A program made the position numbers and the translations under genes. Of a DNA stretch of 64,000 bases, positions 32,903 to 40,118 are shown in pieces. Below the pieces are notes generated by a model that worked only from the letters and a program-made list of their open reading frames with translations, ran no database searches and was not told the origin of the DNA. Within the stretch, counting starts at the first letter, position 1; every line of letters starts with the position of its first letter. This DNA is from an uncultured Verrucomicrobiales bacterium (GTDB lineage: Bacteria > Verrucomicrobiota > Verrucomicrobiia > Verrucomicrobiales > Akkermansiaceae), in assembly GCA_937905985.1 (NCBI GenBank), contig CALCWC010000108.1:13012-77011 (forward strand), in the 5' to 3' direction.

Positions 32903-33013
32903 GATTTGAGTATGGTTGATGGTCTTGAGCTTGGCAAGGAAAAACACCTGCGGGTGGTGTCTGCCGTGCGCATGCTCTCTACCCCTATTAAGCACGCAAA
33001 CGGGAAAATGCTG
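32903..33013 (-). promoter_or_regulatory. Promoter and 5' leader shared with the ankyrin gene
   Basis: 32975-33013 aligns with 24142-24180 (30 of 39 bases). On the minus strand the -10-like TAATAG (32985-32990) is followed by GTAGAGAG. The leader of about 75 bases holds an ACACC/GGTGT hairpin followed by TTTTT (32938-32960), which could act as a weak attenuator, and ends in ATCAACC and CAAATCATG, matching the other leader. Confidence 0.65.
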
Positions 33014-33079
33014 AAAGAAAATGCAAAAAAATGATATTTTTTTTGCAGGGGCGGAAACGGGGGACGCCCATTCCGCCGT

Positions 33080-33108
33080 TTGACAAGTTGCGTGCGCGCG
33101 TGTAGGAT
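33080..33108 (+). promoter_or_regulatory. Strong promoter of the SGNH hydrolase gene
   Basis: Perfect TTGACA (33080-33085), 17-base spacer, TAGGAT (33103-33108). The -10 ends 6 bases before the ATG, so transcription should start at or next to the start codon (leaderless). Confidence 0.78.
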
Positions 33109-33114
33109 AGGGGT

Positions 33115-34521
33115 ATGAAAAGCGCATATGCACTGGCGGCTGTTGTGGCTCTGGCATCGTTCGGCATGGCTGCACCGGCGGATTTGGGGGTGTGGATGGC
33201 CATCGGGGATTCCATCTCGCACGGCACGTACAGCCATTCCTACCGCTGGTTCCTGCAGAAGGATTGCATCGACAACGGGGTGTCCTTCGATGCACAAGGG
33301 TATTTGAAGGGCTGCTACAGCGGCGCGTTCTCGCAGGCAACCTACCGCGGCCATGCGTTCGACAACGAACACTGCGCCCAGTTCAACATCTGGACGGACG
33401 AGGTGTCAGGCACGCGCTTCCACCGCCTCACCAGCGTGAGCGGCCTCCAGTCCTCCAACATCAAGAACTGGCTCGGCGTGTCCGACAAGCTCACGCCCGA
33501 CAACAAGGGCAGGGTGGGCTCTTACACGGGCAACACCTATTCCCCCGATACCTACACCTACATGCTGGGTACGAACGACCTCAATGGTCTGCGGGAGACC
33601 AGTTGGGAGAACATCCGCGCCGCCGTGACGGAGAACGTGCAAGCCATGACTCAGAACGCCGCGCGCCGCGGCAAGCCTGCCACGCTCTACCTCATGTCCG
33701 TGACCGCCACGGACAAATCGGATGCTCTCTCCAAGAACATCGCGGAGTTCAACTTCTGGCTCTCCCATGAATTCGCTCCCACGGCGGGAGATTCCAACCT
33801 GCGCGTGGTGTATGCGGATGTAAACCCCGGGCTGCAGGATGTCACCAAGCCTGCCGGGTACGCGGTGGCGCAGATGTTTGCGCCGGACCGCATCCACCCC
33901 ACGGACCAGGCGGCGCTGCTGGTGGCGGGCAACCTGGCGCGCGCCATCGGCATTCCCGGTCGCACGGCGGGGCTGGAGCGCCGCGCCGCATCGGCGTTCG
34001 ACACGCCCTCTTACAAGGCGCCATCCGTGCGCTGCCAGAACCTGCAACCCGTGGCGGACGGACTCTCCTTCTGCAAAGACGACGAAACCGCCATGTGGAT
34101 TCCCTGGAGCAAGCCTGTGGATGATGCCGCCGGATACACGGCGGAGATGGAAGTCAGCTATGGCAACGGCCCCCAAGGGGGATGGGACGCCGAGCACTCG
34201 CTCACTGTGTTGGTGGGGGATGGCCGCCAAATGGGCTGCCTGGCCATTGGTGAGGCCTATATCACCTGGGGCGGCACCATTCTCTGCTCTCGCGACATGT
34301 CCGCCCGCTGCACCATCCGCGTGGCGTGCGTTCCCGCCAGGGAGGGCATACCCGGCGGCTTCTACGTATGGCTGGACGGCCACCTCATCGGCGAGGCCCT
34401 GCCGGCCCTGCAGGAATGCAACCTCTGCAACGGCGTGATGGTGAGCCAGCACGCCGCCGTGCCCGCCACACTCCACGCCGCCGCGTCCGACAGCTCCGGC
34501 GCCTTCGCGCCTATGCCCTAG
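33115..34521 (+). CDS. Secreted SGNH/GDSL-family hydrolase
   Basis: The 468-residue protein has a Sec signal peptide (MKSAYALAAVVALASFGMAA). The SGNH catalytic blocks are IGDSISHG (nucleophile Ser33), LGTNDLNG (Asn154) and DRIHPTDQA (Asp258, His261). This part ends near residue 285. A C-terminal ~170-residue beta-rich domain with several cysteines (WIPWSKPVDDAAGYTAEMEV to the end) may bind carbohydrate or simply support the fold. SGNH enzymes in mucus-associated bacteria are often O-acetyl esterases for sialic acid or xylan; the substrate here is unknown. Confidence 0.85.
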   Translation: MKSAYALAAVVALASFGMAAPADLGVWMAIGDSISHGTYSHSYRWFLQKDCIDNGVSFDAQGYLKGCYSGAFSQATYRGHAFDNEHCAQFNIWTDEVSGTRFHRLTSVSGLQSSNIKNWLGVSDKLTPDNKGRVGSYTGNTYSPDTYTYMLGTNDLNGLRETSWENIRAAVTENVQAMTQNAARRGKPATLYLMSVTATDKSDALSKNIAEFNFWLSHEFAPTAGDSNLRVVYADVNPGLQDVTKPAGYAVAQMFAPDRIHPTDQAALLVAGNLARAIGIPGRTAGLERRAASAFDTPSYKAPSVRCQNLQPVADGLSFCKDDETAMWIPWSKPVDDAAGYTAEMEVSYGNGPQGGWDAEHSLTVLVGDGRQMGCLAIGEAYITWGGTILCSRDMSARCTIRVACVPAREGIPGGFYVWLDGHLIGEALPALQECNLCNGVMVSQHAAVPATLHAAASDSSGAFAPMP

Positions 34522-34531
34522 GACTTGGCTC

Positions 34532-34560
34532 TTGCAACATACGGCATTTTCCGCTAAAAT
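34532..34560 (+). promoter_or_regulatory. Promoter of the marR gene
   Basis: TTGCAA (34532-34537), 17-base spacer, TAAAAT (34555-34560); 9 bases to the ATG. Confidence 0.65.
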
Positions 34561-34569
34561 ACCCGCCGC

Positions 34570-35046
34570 ATGGCAACCGCATCCACAACATCTCCGCCGC
34601 ACTTGGTTTTCCTGAAGCTGCTCAATCTTCTGGACGACATGCGTCGCGAGTGTGTGCACAACGTGAGTGCGGGCCAGCTCAAGAAGATGCTGGGGCTCAC
34701 CATGCGCCAGGGTTCGGCCATTTCCCAGCTCAAGCTCATGCTGGCGGACCAGCCGGCGGGCGTGCCGCTCAAGGCGCTGGCCACCCGTATGCAGATGTCC
34801 GTTCCCGCCACCTCCCTGTTGGTGGAGGGTATGGTCAGAAAGGGCTTTTTCGAGCGCCACCCCAACCCCGATGACCGCCGCTCCGTGCTCATTGTGCTCT
34901 CGGAGCGCGGCATGTCCATGTTCCATGAGGTGTACGGCTATTTCCGCGATATGCTGGACGCCGCCGCGGCGGATATCACCCCGCAGGAGATGGAGGCCCT
35001 GGATTCCGTGGTGCACAAGCTGGAGCAGCGCCAGGCGGCCAAGTAA
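34570..35046 (+). CDS. MarR-family transcriptional regulator
   Basis: The 158-residue protein has the MarR winged-helix layout. The N-terminal dimerisation helix is followed by a DNA-binding core of about 75 residues with GVPLKALATRMQMSVPATSLLVEGMVRKGFFERH (shown here in two motifs: LATRMQMSVPATSLL, and VRKGFFERHPNPDDRRS). NPDDRRS is the family's DxRR wing motif. The last helix (EMEALDSVVHKLEQRQ) completes the dimer interface. MarR proteins usually respond to phenolic or oxidative signals and control nearby genes. The convergent fabI gene lies 25 bases downstream; whether it is a target is unknown. Confidence 0.85.
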   Translation: MATASTTSPPHLVFLKLLNLLDDMRRECVHNVSAGQLKKMLGLTMRQGSAISQLKLMLADQPAGVPLKALATRMQMSVPATSLLVEGMVRKGFFERHPNPDDRRSVLIVLSERGMSMFHEVYGYFRDMLDAAAADITPQEMEALDSVVHKLEQRQAAK

Positions 35047-35071
35047 ACAATCAGCGCCGCCGTCGCGGGGA

Positions 35072-35866
35072 TTACATCCCCATGATGGAGTACCCGCCGT
35101 CCACGTACAGCACCTGACCCGTCACCGCCGCCGCGGCGTCGGATGCCAGGTAGGCGGCCATGGCCCCCAGCTCGTCCTGCGTGCAGGAGCGGTGCAGGGG
35201 GGCTTTTTCCTGATAGAGCTTGAGCATGGTGGTGAACCCGCTCACGCCGCGCGCGGCAAGCGTTTGCACGGGACCGGCAGAGATGCAGTTCACGCGGATG
35301 GGAGCCTCCCGCTGCGCCAAATCGTAGGCGAGGTAGCGCGTGCAGGATTCCAGCGCGGACTTGGAGACGGCCATGAGGTTGTAGTTGGGCACCACGCAGC
35401 GGCTGGCGTGGTAGGTGAGCGCGGTGATGCTGCCGCCGTTGGTCATGAGCGGTGCCACTCCGCGCGACAGCGCAATGAGCGAGTACGCCGAGATGTCCAG
35501 CGAGCTGCGGAAGGCCTCGCGCCCGATGTCGGAGAAATGCCCCTCCAGCGTGCCCGCCTCGCGCGGCGCAAAGGCGATGGCGTGCAGCAGCATGTCCACA
35601 CGCGGCGTTTGCTCCGCCACAAAGCGGAAAAAGTTTTCGATGGATTCATCGCTCGCCACGTCCAGCTCGCACAGCGGCGAGTCCTCCCCAAAGTGCTCGT
35701 GCACCAGCTTGGCCACGCCTTCCTTCAATCGCTCTCCCTGATAGCTGAATATCAGCCGCGCACCCGCCGCATGCCAAGCCTTGGCTATGCCGAACGCGAT
35801 GCTCCGGTGGTTCGCAACCCCAGTTACAATTCCGACTTTTCCTTCCAATGGTTTTTCCGCCGTCAT
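35072..35866 (-). CDS. fabI: Enoyl-[acyl-carrier-protein] reductase (NADH), FabI type
   Basis: FabI reduces enoyl-ACP in the last step of fatty acid elongation. The 264-residue protein has GKVGIVTGVANHRSIAFGIA (NADH-binding Gly-rich loop), a cofactor-binding region ending FSYQGERLKE, LLHAIAFAP, and the catalytic pair in YNLMAVSKSALE (Tyr and Lys six residues apart, as in E. coli FabI). The substrate loop is RVNCISAGPVQTLAARGVSG. The C-terminal DAAAAVTGQVLYVDGGYSI is conserved SDR sequence. It is the standard target of triclosan in species that rely on it. Confidence 0.95.
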   Translation of the reverse strand: MTAEKPLEGKVGIVTGVANHRSIAFGIAKAWHAAGARLIFSYQGERLKEGVAKLVHEHFGEDSPLCELDVASDESIENFFRFVAEQTPRVDMLLHAIAFAPREAGTLEGHFSDIGREAFRSSLDISAYSLIALSRGVAPLMTNGGSITALTYHASRCVVPNYNLMAVSKSALESCTRYLAYDLAQREAPIRVNCISAGPVQTLAARGVSGFTTMLKLYQEKAPLHRSCTQDELGAMAAYLASDAAAAVTGQVLYVDGGYSIMGM

Positions 35867-35874
35867 GGTATGTT

Positions 35875-35903
35875 ATTCTACCCCGTCGGCAGCCTGATTT
35901 CAA
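35875..35903 (-). promoter_or_regulatory. Promoter of fabI
   Basis: TTGAAA (35898-35903), 17-base spacer, TAGAAT (35875-35880); 8 bases to the ATG. Confidence 0.72.
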
Positions 35904-35919
35904 GCAAAATGCGGCTGCG

Positions 35920-38019
35920 TCACCCTGCGATTTCTCTCAAACGGATGACGCAGGACTGGTGGGGGCGGTTCCAATGGATGGGGATGCCCGTGAGCAGAAG
36001 GTGGTCTACACCGATGGTTTGGGTGTTGAGGGGGCAGCGGGTGCCGGTGGCATCCGGCATCAGCTCCTCTATGGAGTAGCGGGCGGCGGGGTTCAGGCCT
36101 GCCAGGGGGATGCGGGTGTGCTGGTCCGTGTAGGCGCGCTCCGTGGTGTAGCAGAGCAGCAGGGCCTCGTTCTTGTGGCGGTAGAGCACGGCGCAGTCGG
36201 GACCTTCGTAGGGGGAGACGAGGCGGTACAATTCGCCGAGCTGCACGATGGGACGCAGTTCCTTGGCCAGGGCGATGCGTTCGCGGATTTCCGCGGCGTC
36301 TTCCTCCGACACGGCGCGGGGGTCCAGCTCCAGGCCAAGGCGTCCCATGAGCGCCACGTCGAAGCGGAATTTGAGCGAGGTTTCCCGCCCGGTGTAGAGG
36401 TTGGGGCTGGCGGTGACGTGGCAGCCGATGGCATTGGCGGGCAGGAAGTGGATGGCGCTCCACTGCATGAACAGGCGGTCGTGCGCGTCCGTGTTGTCGG
36501 AGAGCCAGAATTCCTCATGGAACGCCGCCGCGCCCAAATCCAGCCTGCCGCCGCCCGCGGAGCAGCATTGGAACGTCACATCGGGATGCCGTTCGCGCAG
36601 CCGCCGCATGCCGTCGTAGTAGTTGCGGATGTAGTCGAAGAACAGGTTGCCCTGCATGTCGGCGGGCTGGTGCGTGGAGCCGGTGTCGCTCATCTTGCGG
36701 TTGCAGTCCCACTTCACGTAGCTGATGCCGGGGGCGGATTGCAGGACATCGGACACCATGTCGGCGGGTTGCACGGCGGGGTTGGCGAGGTCCAGCACGA
36801 GCTGGTGGCGCTCCTCCCGCGGCTGCACGCCTGGCAGGCGGATGGCCAGCGCGGGGTTCTGCTCATACAGCGAGCTGCGGGGGCTCACCATCTCCGGCTC
36901 CATCCAGATGCCGAAGTCGATGCCGCATTGGTGCGCCTGCTCCGCGAGCGCGGGCAGCCCGTGCGGCAGCTTCTCCGCATCCGGCATCCAGTCGCCCAGC
37001 GATGTGGTGTCGTCCTTGCGCTTGCCAAACCATCCGTCGTCCAGCACGAAAAGCTCCACGCCCAGCTGCGCGCTCTTTTGCATCATGGCGTGCAGGGTGG
37101 CCTCGTCCACATCGAAATGCACGCCCTCCCAGCTGTTGAGCAGGATGCGGCGCGTCTCGTTGCCGCGCGGGATGGTGTGTTTCCTCAGATGCCGGTGCAG
37201 GCGGCGGGAGGCATCCCCCTTGCCGCGTGTGCTGAACACCTGCACCGCCGTGGGCAGCACGATTTCCGTGCCCGCTTCCAGCATGTGCGGCGCGTGGGAG
37301 AAATCGTGCCCCATGCCCAGGTACAGCTGGCCGTAGGTGCTGTGCTTGAAGGTGAGTGTGTAGTTGCCGCTCCATGCGAGCGCGCCCAGGATGCAGCAGC
37401 CGTGCTCCTCCTGCGCGGGGGCTCCCAGCGACACGATGAACCCCGGCGTGCCCTCTTGCGCGCACTTGATGCCCGTGGTGCTGCCCACCGAAAGCGTGTT
37501 GCCGGGCAGCAGCTCCTGCTCGCGGAGGTAGTTCTCGCCCGCCCATCCGCCGCGGAACGTGGTGACGTGGTAGGCCTCCGCGCGCACGGGAAGGGCGGAG
37601 GAAAGCGCGCGCAGAATCTCCACGCGGCCTTGCGAGCCGTTGCTCAGCGCGGCATCTTGCGTGAGCACGCCTTCCTCCCACAGCCGCAGCCTCAGCGTCA
37701 GCACGATGTCGGGGTGGCGCGGGTCCGCCAGCCTTGCGGTGAGGGTGTTTCCCTCCTGCCGCACGTCCACGGCGCGCAAATCCCAACCGAGCGTTCCATC
37801 CGGCAGACGCAGGTGGTACGCGAACTCCCCGCTGTAGTTGCCCCACAGCGCGCGGGAGTCGAAATCCGTGGCGGCCGGCGGCCACTCGCACGCGGGTGAT
37901 GCAAAGGCATCGTCCGCCACCGCAAGCGGCGCGCCGAAGTACGACAGCAGCAGCTTGCCCGCCTCCGAGCGGCGCAGGGAGACTTGCACGTCAGCCGTTC
38001 TCAGGTGGTAGCGGTCCAT
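35920..38019 (-). CDS. GH36 alpha-galactosidase
   Basis: The 699-residue protein follows the GH36 plan: an N-terminal beta-sandwich domain of about 330 residues, a TIM barrel, and a C-terminal beta domain. FVLDDGWFGKRKDD starts the barrel, the nucleophile is Asp438 in YVKWDCNRKM, CCSAGGGRLDLG follows, and the acid/base candidate is Asp508 in WLSDNTDAHDR. GH36 enzymes release alpha-1,6-linked galactose from raffinose-type sugars or alpha-galactosides of glycoproteins. No signal peptide is seen at the chosen start (MDRYHLRTADVQV), so it is probably cytoplasmic. It is last in a run with the 242-residue exported protein gene 13 bases upstream. A longer in-frame extension overlaps that gene and is rejected. 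Confidence 0.92.
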   Translation of the reverse strand: MDRYHLRTADVQVSLRRSEAGKLLLSYFGAPLAVADDAFASPACEWPPAATDFDSRALWGNYSGEFAYHLRLPDGTLGWDLRAVDVRQEGNTLTARLADPRHPDIVLTLRLRLWEEGVLTQDAALSNGSQGRVEILRALSSALPVRAEAYHVTTFRGGWAGENYLREQELLPGNTLSVGSTTGIKCAQEGTPGFIVSLGAPAQEEHGCCILGALAWSGNYTLTFKHSTYGQLYLGMGHDFSHAPHMLEAGTEIVLPTAVQVFSTRGKGDASRRLHRHLRKHTIPRGNETRRILLNSWEGVHFDVDEATLHAMMQKSAQLGVELFVLDDGWFGKRKDDTTSLGDWMPDAEKLPHGLPALAEQAHQCGIDFGIWMEPEMVSPRSSLYEQNPALAIRLPGVQPREERHQLVLDLANPAVQPADMVSDVLQSAPGISYVKWDCNRKMSDTGSTHQPADMQGNLFFDYIRNYYDGMRRLRERHPDVTFQCCSAGGGRLDLGAAAFHEEFWLSDNTDAHDRLFMQWSAIHFLPANAIGCHVTASPNLYTGRETSLKFRFDVALMGRLGLELDPRAVSEEDAAEIRERIALAKELRPIVQLGELYRLVSPYEGPDCAVLYRHKNEALLLCYTTERAYTDQHTRIPLAGLNPAARYSIEELMPDATGTRCPLNTQTIGVDHLLLTGIPIHWNRPHQSCVIRLREIAG

Positions 38020-38032
38020 GGTGGAAGAAAAA

Positions 38033-38761
38033 TCATTCTGCCTGACGCGCCTGTCGGCGTGCCATGCGCAGGCGTTCGCGCTCATCGTGCGCCTTGCGGC
38101 CGCAGGAGGATTCGGGGTCCAGGTCGCGCACGGCCTCCAGCGCGGCGATGGCCTCCAGCAGCTTGGCCTCCGTTTCCGGCGTGTGTGCGCCGTTGGCGCG
38201 GTAGCCCTGCGCATACTCCAGCATCAGCAGAGGGTAGAGCGCACCCAGTCCCAGCTCCTGCCACGCCTTCGGATTGTTCACGGCGCGGTCCATGAGCTTG
38301 CGGCAGTCGGCAATGTTGGCGCGCACGCGCTCGGGTGTCTGTTCCAGCAGGGTAAGGCGGGCGTACAGCAGGTAGCTGTCGGCATCGAAGTCGCGCTTCT
38401 CCTGCTCATGCCGGCGCGTGGGGGATTGTGCGGCCTCCCGCGCCTTGGCGATGGCCGCCGCATCCAGCTTGTGGAGGGGCAGGGCGGCATACGCGCCCTG
38501 TGCGTCCGATATCACCACGCAGGGCGGCTGCACGGCGCCGTTGCGGATGGCCTCCGCGGCGCTCTCCGCATCTTCCAGGGTGGCGTTCTTGTCCTTCAGC
38601 TGGCGTTGCACGCAGTCCGCGGCGGGATCCGCCTTCTGCACCAGCTCCATTTGCTTGGCGCAGCGGGAAACCGGTGTGCCGTTCTGCACGTAGAACGTGT
38701 AGGTCTCGGCCGACAGCGGAAGAACTGCCGACAACCACAGGACTGCCGGCTTCCAAGGCAT
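38033..38761 (-). CDS. Exported hypothetical protein with helical repeats
   Basis: No family recognised. The 242-residue protein starts at an ATG that overlaps the last base of the Jag stop codon (TAATG). It has a Sec signal (MPWKPAVLWLSAVLPLSAET) and is then almost entirely helical and charged, for example YLLYARLTLLEQTPERVRA and KLLEAIAALEAVRDLDPES, which look like TPR-type repeats. It ends RMARRQARQAE. A periplasmic protein-binding role is possible but not shown. Part of a probable BI-1-Jag-this-GH36 operon. Confidence 0.62.
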   Translation of the reverse strand: MPWKPAVLWLSAVLPLSAETYTFYVQNGTPVSRCAKQMELVQKADPAADCVQRQLKDKNATLEDAESAAEAIRNGAVQPPCVVISDAQGAYAALPLHKLDAAAIAKAREAAQSPTRRHEQEKRDFDADSYLLYARLTLLEQTPERVRANIADCRKLMDRAVNNPKAWQELGLGALYPLLMLEYAQGYRANGAHTPETEAKLLEAIAALEAVRDLDPESSCGRKAHDERERLRMARRQARQAE

Positions 38762-39219
38762 TAGTCTGCGCGGGAAATGGTGATGCGCTTGAAACGGGAG
38801 TCCGTTTCCTCCGAGCAGGTGCGGATGCCGGGGATTTCCGCCAGCGCGTTGTGCACCAGGCGGCGCTGGTACGCGTTGAGCTTCTCCATCTGCAGTGGCT
38901 TGCCCGTCTCCAGCACGCGCTCCGCACGGGAACGCGCACGGCGCAGCAGCTTTTCTTCCGCGCGCTCGCGGTAGTGGTCGCAATCCAGCCGCACGCGCGG
39001 CGCGTCCTCCCACTCTGCCTGCACCAGGCGGTTCACCAGGTACTGCAGGTCGTCCAGGCGGTCGCCTTCCTCGCCGATGAGGAAGCGGGCGTCCGGGCTC
39101 TCGATCATGATTTGCACGCTGTCCTCATAGGGCTGGGTTTCAAGCTTGAATTCAAAGCCCAGCGGGGTGAGGATGCTGGTAGCGGCTTCTGTGGCCAGTG
39201 TGGCGAGTTTTTCGTTCAT
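38761..39219 (-). CDS. jag: Jag/KhpB-like RNA-binding protein (KH and R3H domains)
   Basis: The 152-residue protein has a KH-like domain (residues 20-75, ending MIESPDARFLIGEEGDRLDDLQYLVNRL, with the conserved GExG-type loop) and a C-terminal R3H domain (LDCDHYRERAEEKLLRRARS, then LQMEKLNAYQRRLVHNALAE and SEETDSRFKRITIS). Jag/SpoIIIJ-associated proteins bind RNA and affect cell envelope growth; they are normally next to yidC and rnpA-rpmH, but here the neighbours are BI-1 and an exported protein. The N-terminal Jag extension seen in Firmicutes is absent. Confidence 0.87.
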   Translation of the reverse strand: MNEKLATLATEAATSILTPLGFEFKLETQPYEDSVQIMIESPDARFLIGEEGDRLDDLQYLVNRLVQAEWEDAPRVRLDCDHYRERAEEKLLRRARSRAERVLETGKPLQMEKLNAYQRRLVHNALAEIPGIRTCSEETDSRFKRITISRAD

Positions 39220-39250
39220 GGCTGGATTGGTCTAGGTTGATGAAAGGGAA

Positions 39251-39949
39251 TCAGTCCCTGCTGCCCAGGATGCGCAGCAGGTACAGGAACAGGTTCAGGA
39301 AGTCCAGGTACAGCGTCAGCGCGCCCATGATGGCGCCCTTGCGGCGGATTTCCTCGTCCTCGCAGTACAGGCCCTCCTGCAGGATTTTCTGCGTGTCGTA
39401 CGCGGTGAAGAGACAGAACACGATGACGCCGATAACGGAAACCGCGAGGTCAAACGTGCCGTTGCCCCAGAAGATGTTGATGACGCCCGCCACAATGAGA
39501 CCGATGAGCGCCATGATGAGCATGCGCCCCATGCCTTGCAGGTTGCGCTTGGTGAAGTAGCCGTAAACGGACATGGCACCGAACATGCCTGCCGTGCAGC
39601 CGAAGGCCAGTCCCACCGAGTGCTGCGTGTATGCCTGCAGCACCGGGCCCAGGAAGAGACCCTCCACCGCGGAGAACAAAATCAGCAGCAGTCCCAGTAC
39701 CGCCGCCGGAAGCGCGCGAGCCCCGAAGCTCATCACCAGGATGATGCCCAGCCCGCCCAGCAGCAGCATCCACGGATGCTCCGCCGCAAACATCATGGCA
39801 TCCAGGTTGTGCGTGGTCCAGGATGCCACCCCGGCTGTCACCAGCATGGTGGCCGACATCCAGAGGTAGACCTTGTTCAGATATGCCTTGGCCAGGGATG
39901 CATCCTGCTCCCCGTATATTTCTCCTTGGGTGTAGATGGGATTTTCCAT
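39251..39949 (-). CDS. Bax inhibitor-1 / YccA-family membrane protein
   Basis: The 232-residue protein has about seven membrane helices. Typical landmarks are AYLNKVYLWMSATMLVTAG near the first helix, MSVYGYFTKRNLQGMGRML in the middle, and CLFTAYDTQKILQEGLY with LTLYLDFLNLFLYLLRILG at the end. BI-1 proteins form pH-sensitive calcium-leak channels in some members; in bacteria YccA interacts with FtsH. Start at 39949 gives the usual N-terminus (MENPIYTQGEIYGEQ). It is probably the first gene of the operon ending in GH36. Confidence 0.9.
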   Translation of the reverse strand: MENPIYTQGEIYGEQDASLAKAYLNKVYLWMSATMLVTAGVASWTTHNLDAMMFAAEHPWMLLLGGLGIILVMSFGARALPAAVLGLLLILFSAVEGLFLGPVLQAYTQHSVGLAFGCTAGMFGAMSVYGYFTKRNLQGMGRMLIMALIGLIVAGVINIFWGNGTFDLAVSVIGVIVFCLFTAYDTQKILQEGLYCEDEEIRRKGAIMGALTLYLDFLNLFLYLLRILGSRD

Positions 39950-39956
39950 GCGTGCT

Positions 39957-39984
39957 ATTTTACCAGCGCAACCCCTGAAGTCAA
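39957..39984 (-). promoter_or_regulatory. Promoter of the BI-1 operon
   Basis: TTGACT (39979-39984), 16-base spacer, TAAAAT (39957-39962); 7 bases to the ATG. Confidence 0.72.
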
Positions 39985-40082
39985 CAACGCGGTGTGTCAG
40001 AGTGTGGAGATTGATGGAACACATGCTGATGGTACGGGTGAATGAGGACGGATGATTGGCTGGATGCTGTCTTTGTTTGCTC

Positions 40083-40112
40083 TTGAAAGGGGGTGCCGCC
40101 CCGTGCTAGAAT
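40083..40112 (+). promoter_or_regulatory. Promoter of the coaE-rho fusion gene
   Basis: TTGAAA (40083-40088), 18-base spacer, TAGAAT (40107-40112); 6 bases to the GTG start, so the mRNA should be leaderless or nearly so. Confidence 0.7.
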
Positions 40113-40118
40113 GACCGC

